From the NCBI GenBank assembly GCA_014377485.1, contig JACMPM010000005.1, forward strand, positions 53,614 to 117,613: a DNA stretch of 64,000 bases. Reading direction: 5' to 3'. Position numbers and translations under genes: made by a program. The DNA comes from Bacteriovorax sp. GTDB lineage: Bacteria; Bdellovibrionota; Bacteriovoracia; Bacteriovoracales; Bacteriovoracaceae. This document shows, one piece after another, positions 61,573 through 64,000 of the stretch (position 1 is its first letter; the number at the start of each line of letters is the position of its first letter). The notes beneath the pieces were generated by a model. That model saw only the letters and a list, made by a program, of their open reading frames with translations. It had not been told where the DNA came from and did no database searches.

Positions 61573-61881
61573 TTACCAAGTAAATTGGCAATCAACTTGT
61601 GCCCAAGAATTGATAAATGGGTCCCGGCCATTTGTATAAACGTAAGCATCAGCAAACATCCCTGGAGTCACATAAATTTGGCTAAACCATGCGTTTAAAA
61701 CAGCTCCACCATATGTCTGACCAAAAGCTGTTCCTTCGCAAATAAAAGGACGGCCTGTATTATTGAAAACGCGGGCAACTGCGGTTTCACCGTTAACAAA
61801 AAAGCTCATTTGTGGAACGAACGCAAAAACAGATGAAGTAAGTGTTAAAAAGAGAGCAGCAGATAACAATAATTTTTTCAA
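61573..61881 (-). CDS. Small exported protein, TTG start
   Basis: 102 residues. TTG start at 61881 with GGAG seven bases upstream; no in-frame ATG gives a signal peptide. Signal peptide (M)KKLLLSAALFLTLTSSVFA. The mature part has a beta-rich look (SFFVNGETAVARVFNNTGRPFICEG, IYVTPGMFADAYVYTNG) with two Cys (FICEG, VDCQF) that may pair. It lies 17 bases from the start of the deacetylase-family gene, probably as its upstream partner in one transcript. Function unknown. Confidence 0.7.
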   Translation of the reverse strand: MKKLLLSAALFLTLTSSVFAFVPQMSFFVNGETAVARVFNNTGRPFICEGTAFGQTYGGAVLNAWFSQIYVTPGMFADAYVYTNGRDPFINSWAQVDCQFTW

Positions 61882-61927
61882 GATAGTACTCCATGGAAAT
61901 TTCTGAGTTTTAGAATGATTCTTTCAA

Positions 61928-62872
61928 TCATTTTTGCTCTGTTTTAGCAAGTTCTTGCACTTCAGATAGAAAATCTTTTCCGGGTAAATGATCTAAAGCT
62001 TTAAAAAGAGATAAGAGTTGTTCAGGGTTTTTGGCGCCACACAACGCTACACTTAGATCTGGAAAATTTAAATTATAACCTAAAGCAAGCTCCAGTCCGC
62101 TGTAGTTATGTTTGTCTAAAAGCGGCCATATTTTTTTCATGGCCTCGAATTTTGATTTATTGTCTGCATTCTTCCACCATGGTGCCCATGAACGGCAGTC
62201 GCTTTCTTCAAATTTTCTTTTCTCATCGACTCTACCGGTGATAATTCCTTTATCGAGAGTTCCCCAACTCATAAAACTGATATTATTCTTCTTTAAGTAA
62301 GGAAAAAGTTTTTCAGTCGCTTCGTGTTGAAATAAATTAAATTCAGATTGCACTACTTCGATACGGTCAATTTCAAGCGCTTTCTCCAGTTCTTCAACAT
62401 TCGTATTACACAAACCAATATGCTTAATTTTCCCCTGAGCTTTAGCCTTTGCAAGAACTTCTAAGGGACGTCTAATATCGACTCTAGAATCCGGCCAGTG
62501 AATCATATAAAGATCTATATAGTCAGTCTGGAGATCGCGCAAACTTTGTTCTAGCATACGAGTGGTAACAGCTGGTTCGTTACTCATATCTACACGTTTA
62601 TTATCTCCCCAGGTAACTCCCGATTTTGAGACTAGAAAAACATTGTCGCGCATTTGTCTAAATGCCTTGCCCATCCGTACTTCAGATAACCCAAAGCCAT
62701 AAATAGGAGCTGTATCAAAAATACGCATCCCTAAATCGAAGGCCATATTTAAAAGTTTAATCGAATCTTCCTCTGTTATATCTCCAAAACCGTAGCCTCC
62801 TCCTTCGCCACTAATGGCCGCTCCACCAAACGCTAATGGGATCTTTGAGATGCTTTTAAGTAGTTGCGTCAT
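61928..62872 (-). CDS. Aldo/keto reductase
   Basis: 314 residues. TIM-barrel aldo/keto reductase with the catalytic Asp-Tyr in FDTAPIYGFGLSEVRMGKA, Lys in VFLVSKSG and His in LYMIHWPD (tetrad D/Y/K/H). NADPH binding residues lie at the C-terminal side (CGAKNPEQLLSL). It reduces aldehydes or ketones; the physiological substrate is not predictable. The divergent TolC-family gene starts about 95 bases away. Confidence 0.9.
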   Translation of the reverse strand: MTQLLKSISKIPLAFGGAAISGEGGGYGFGDITEEDSIKLLNMAFDLGMRIFDTAPIYGFGLSEVRMGKAFRQMRDNVFLVSKSGVTWGDNKRVDMSNEPAVTTRMLEQSLRDLQTDYIDLYMIHWPDSRVDIRRPLEVLAKAKAQGKIKHIGLCNTNVEELEKALEIDRIEVVQSEFNLFQHEATEKLFPYLKKNNISFMSWGTLDKGIITGRVDEKRKFEESDCRSWAPWWKNADNKSKFEAMKKIWPLLDKHNYSGLELALGYNLNFPDLSVALCGAKNPEQLLSLFKALDHLPGKDFLSEVQELAKTEQK

Positions 62873-62966
62873 AAGCCTTCTTTCCTTGTGAAGTTTTTAT
62901 AATCGGTGTATTAATTGCCATAGGGATTTTCGTCTTCTTTTTTAAAACTGTACAGTTGGAATACTC

Positions 62967-64000
62967 ATGTTTGTGCTACTAAGATTTTTGGCATTTGGCG
63001 TCTTAATAATTAGCAATAGCTTTGCCCAAGATTCAACTCAAGTTTCTGTTATCCAAAAAATTACTCAACTTCAAGACAAAGCAGTTCAGCTCTCTCCTGA
63101 TTTAAAAATAGTTAGAAATTTCCGCTCTCAAAAAGGTGCTGAAGCTTATACCCGCTTTACTGATTTTTTACCTCAGGCCAATTTGAGTATGAGGCGAGAA
63201 AAAGATTTTTATGAAGAAAGAAACGCGCCCTTGAGAGCACTGGGACTTGGTCCTTTTAGCTCTACTTGGGGAATTGATTATAAATGGACCCTGCTCAATT
63301 ACGGATACATTCAAGCTTCAAGAAAAACTTTTACTGAAAAAGATAAAGCTGAACTAGAAGTGATGAATAAAGAAAAAGAATACCCAATTACTTTTAATAC
63401 CAATCTCCTTAATTATCTTTTGGCCAAGTATAAAAAAGCAGCTGTAGAGAATTCACTAAAGAAAGCTGAAACTGGAAAAAGAGAAGCTAAGTTAGGCTTT
63501 GAGTTAGGACAAAAAACAAAACTAGATGTACTTCGATCAGAAGCCAATATGGTGTCTTTGGATTCAAAGAAAACAAGTTATACGGATGAAGAGCAAAATA
63601 CTAAAAGTAAATTTTTAGAATACTCTGGTCTTGATTATTCGGACTTAAGTTTTTTAGACAACTTAGATGAAACTCAAATTCTATCGACTATCAATTCAAT
63701 TAGTCTTCCTCCCAATACTACGAGCACCATAAGAAGTGAGCCGGCCTTCGCCAAAAGTCCTCTGCTAGAGAGTTTGCGATACGAAGAAAAAATCAATACG
63801 ATTGCGCTTGCTAGCCTTACTCAAGCCCAATGGCCTGAATTAAAGATCCAAGGCTCTTATAATAATTCAGGAAATAGTTTTGGCGATTCAATAAATACCC
63901 CGTACCGGACACATACTATTGCACTGATACTGACCATTCCTCTCTTTGGAAGCGGTAATATAATCTCGTCAAACTTCGAAGAGTATTTTGCCAAAAAACA
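62967..64000 (+). CDS. TolC-family outer-membrane protein, 5' part
   Basis: Open to the right window edge, 344 codons visible. ATG 62967 starts a signal peptide (MFVLLRFLAFGVLIISNSFA). The mature part shows the first outer-membrane-factor repeat, with FTDFLPQANLSMRREKD, TWGIDYKWTLLNYGYIQASR and KLGFELGQKTKLDVLRSEANMVSL, then the start of the second repeat (QAQWPELKIQGSYNNSG, LILTIPLFGSGN). It would form an efflux channel. The partner pump genes probably follow outside the window. A second TolC-type gene lies at 23431-24819. Confidence 0.88.
   Translation, partial: MFVLLRFLAFGVLIISNSFAQDSTQVSVIQKITQLQDKAVQLSPDLKIVRNFRSQKGAEAYTRFTDFLPQANLSMRREKDFYEERNAPLRALGLGPFSSTWGIDYKWTLLNYGYIQASRKTFTEKDKAELEVMNKEKEYPITFNTNLLNYLLAKYKKAAVENSLKKAETGKREAKLGFELGQKTKLDVLRSEANMVSLDSKKTSYTDEEQNTKSKFLEYSGLDYSDLSFLDNLDETQILSTINSISLPPNTTSTIRSEPAFAKSPLLESLRYEEKINTIALASLTQAQWPELKIQGSYNNSGNSFGDSINTPYRTHTIALILTIPLFGSGNIISSNFEEYFAKK

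Overview
The window is AT-rich DNA (about one third G+C by eye), densely packed with short operons on both strands. The gene content suggests a Gram-negative bacterium with an outer membrane: TolC-type channels, many exported proteins with Sec or lipoprotein signals, and many histidine kinases and response regulators. Taken together with the suite of exported nuclease, protease, peptidoglycan deacetylase and L,D-transpeptidase genes, this fits the Bdellovibrionota (Bacteriovorax/Peredibacter-like). That taxonomic assignment is inference from gene content, not from a marker gene.

Layout. 0-7 kb: end of an MscS channel gene, a universal stress protein, a REC/PilZ-like protein, superoxide dismutase, an exported nuclease, small charged or disordered proteins and a NhaR-like LysR regulator. 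7-12.6 kb: a BON protein, a small membrane protein and a CPA2 antiporter, then a signalling locus with a diadenylate cyclase-domain protein coupled to an Hpt protein and a receiver, with a second receiver divergent. 12.6-17.5 kb: an unidentified broken gene, a ScfR/RamB-type regulator and, divergent from it, malate synthase and isocitrate lyase in one open frame, with an evenly spaced operator array between. 17.5-26.3 kb: PAP2 phosphatase, a six-gene ABC-2 exporter operon (TolC, HlyD, two ATPases, two permeases) and an Nramp-related transporter. 26.3-36.9 kb: exported proteins (metallopeptidase-like, polysaccharide deacetylase, prolyl oligopeptidase) and housekeeping enzymes, ending in a phosphoribosyltransferase-hydrolase fusion. 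37-50 kb: exported proteins, aminotransferase, formylglutamate amidohydrolase-like enzyme, CsbD, TrmO, L,D-transpeptidase, ice-binding lipoprotein, a TIGR02147-like regulator, and several gene relics. 50-57 kb: Ca-type P-ATPase, PsiE, a PAS histidine kinase and a NarX/NarL-like two-component pair. 57-59 kb: a zone of decayed genes (Nudix, DUF4143-type ATPase), an intact tRNA-Ala(GGC) and a 5' tRNA fragment. 59-64 kb: cytosolic 5'-nucleotidase, a histone-deacetylase-family enzyme overlapping it antisense, an aldo/keto reductase and the start of another TolC-family gene.

The most interesting loci are the c-di-AMP/phosphorelay operon (10.1-12.6 kb), the glyoxylate-shunt fusion with its regulator and 17-bp-periodic operator (12.9-17.5 kb), and two small exported paralogues sharing a KWFS-TGAE motif (35.3 and 39.9 kb). 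Many starts were moved downstream of the longest frame because a clear Shine-Dalgarno (SD) sequence and signal peptide pointed to an internal ATG, GTG or TTG.
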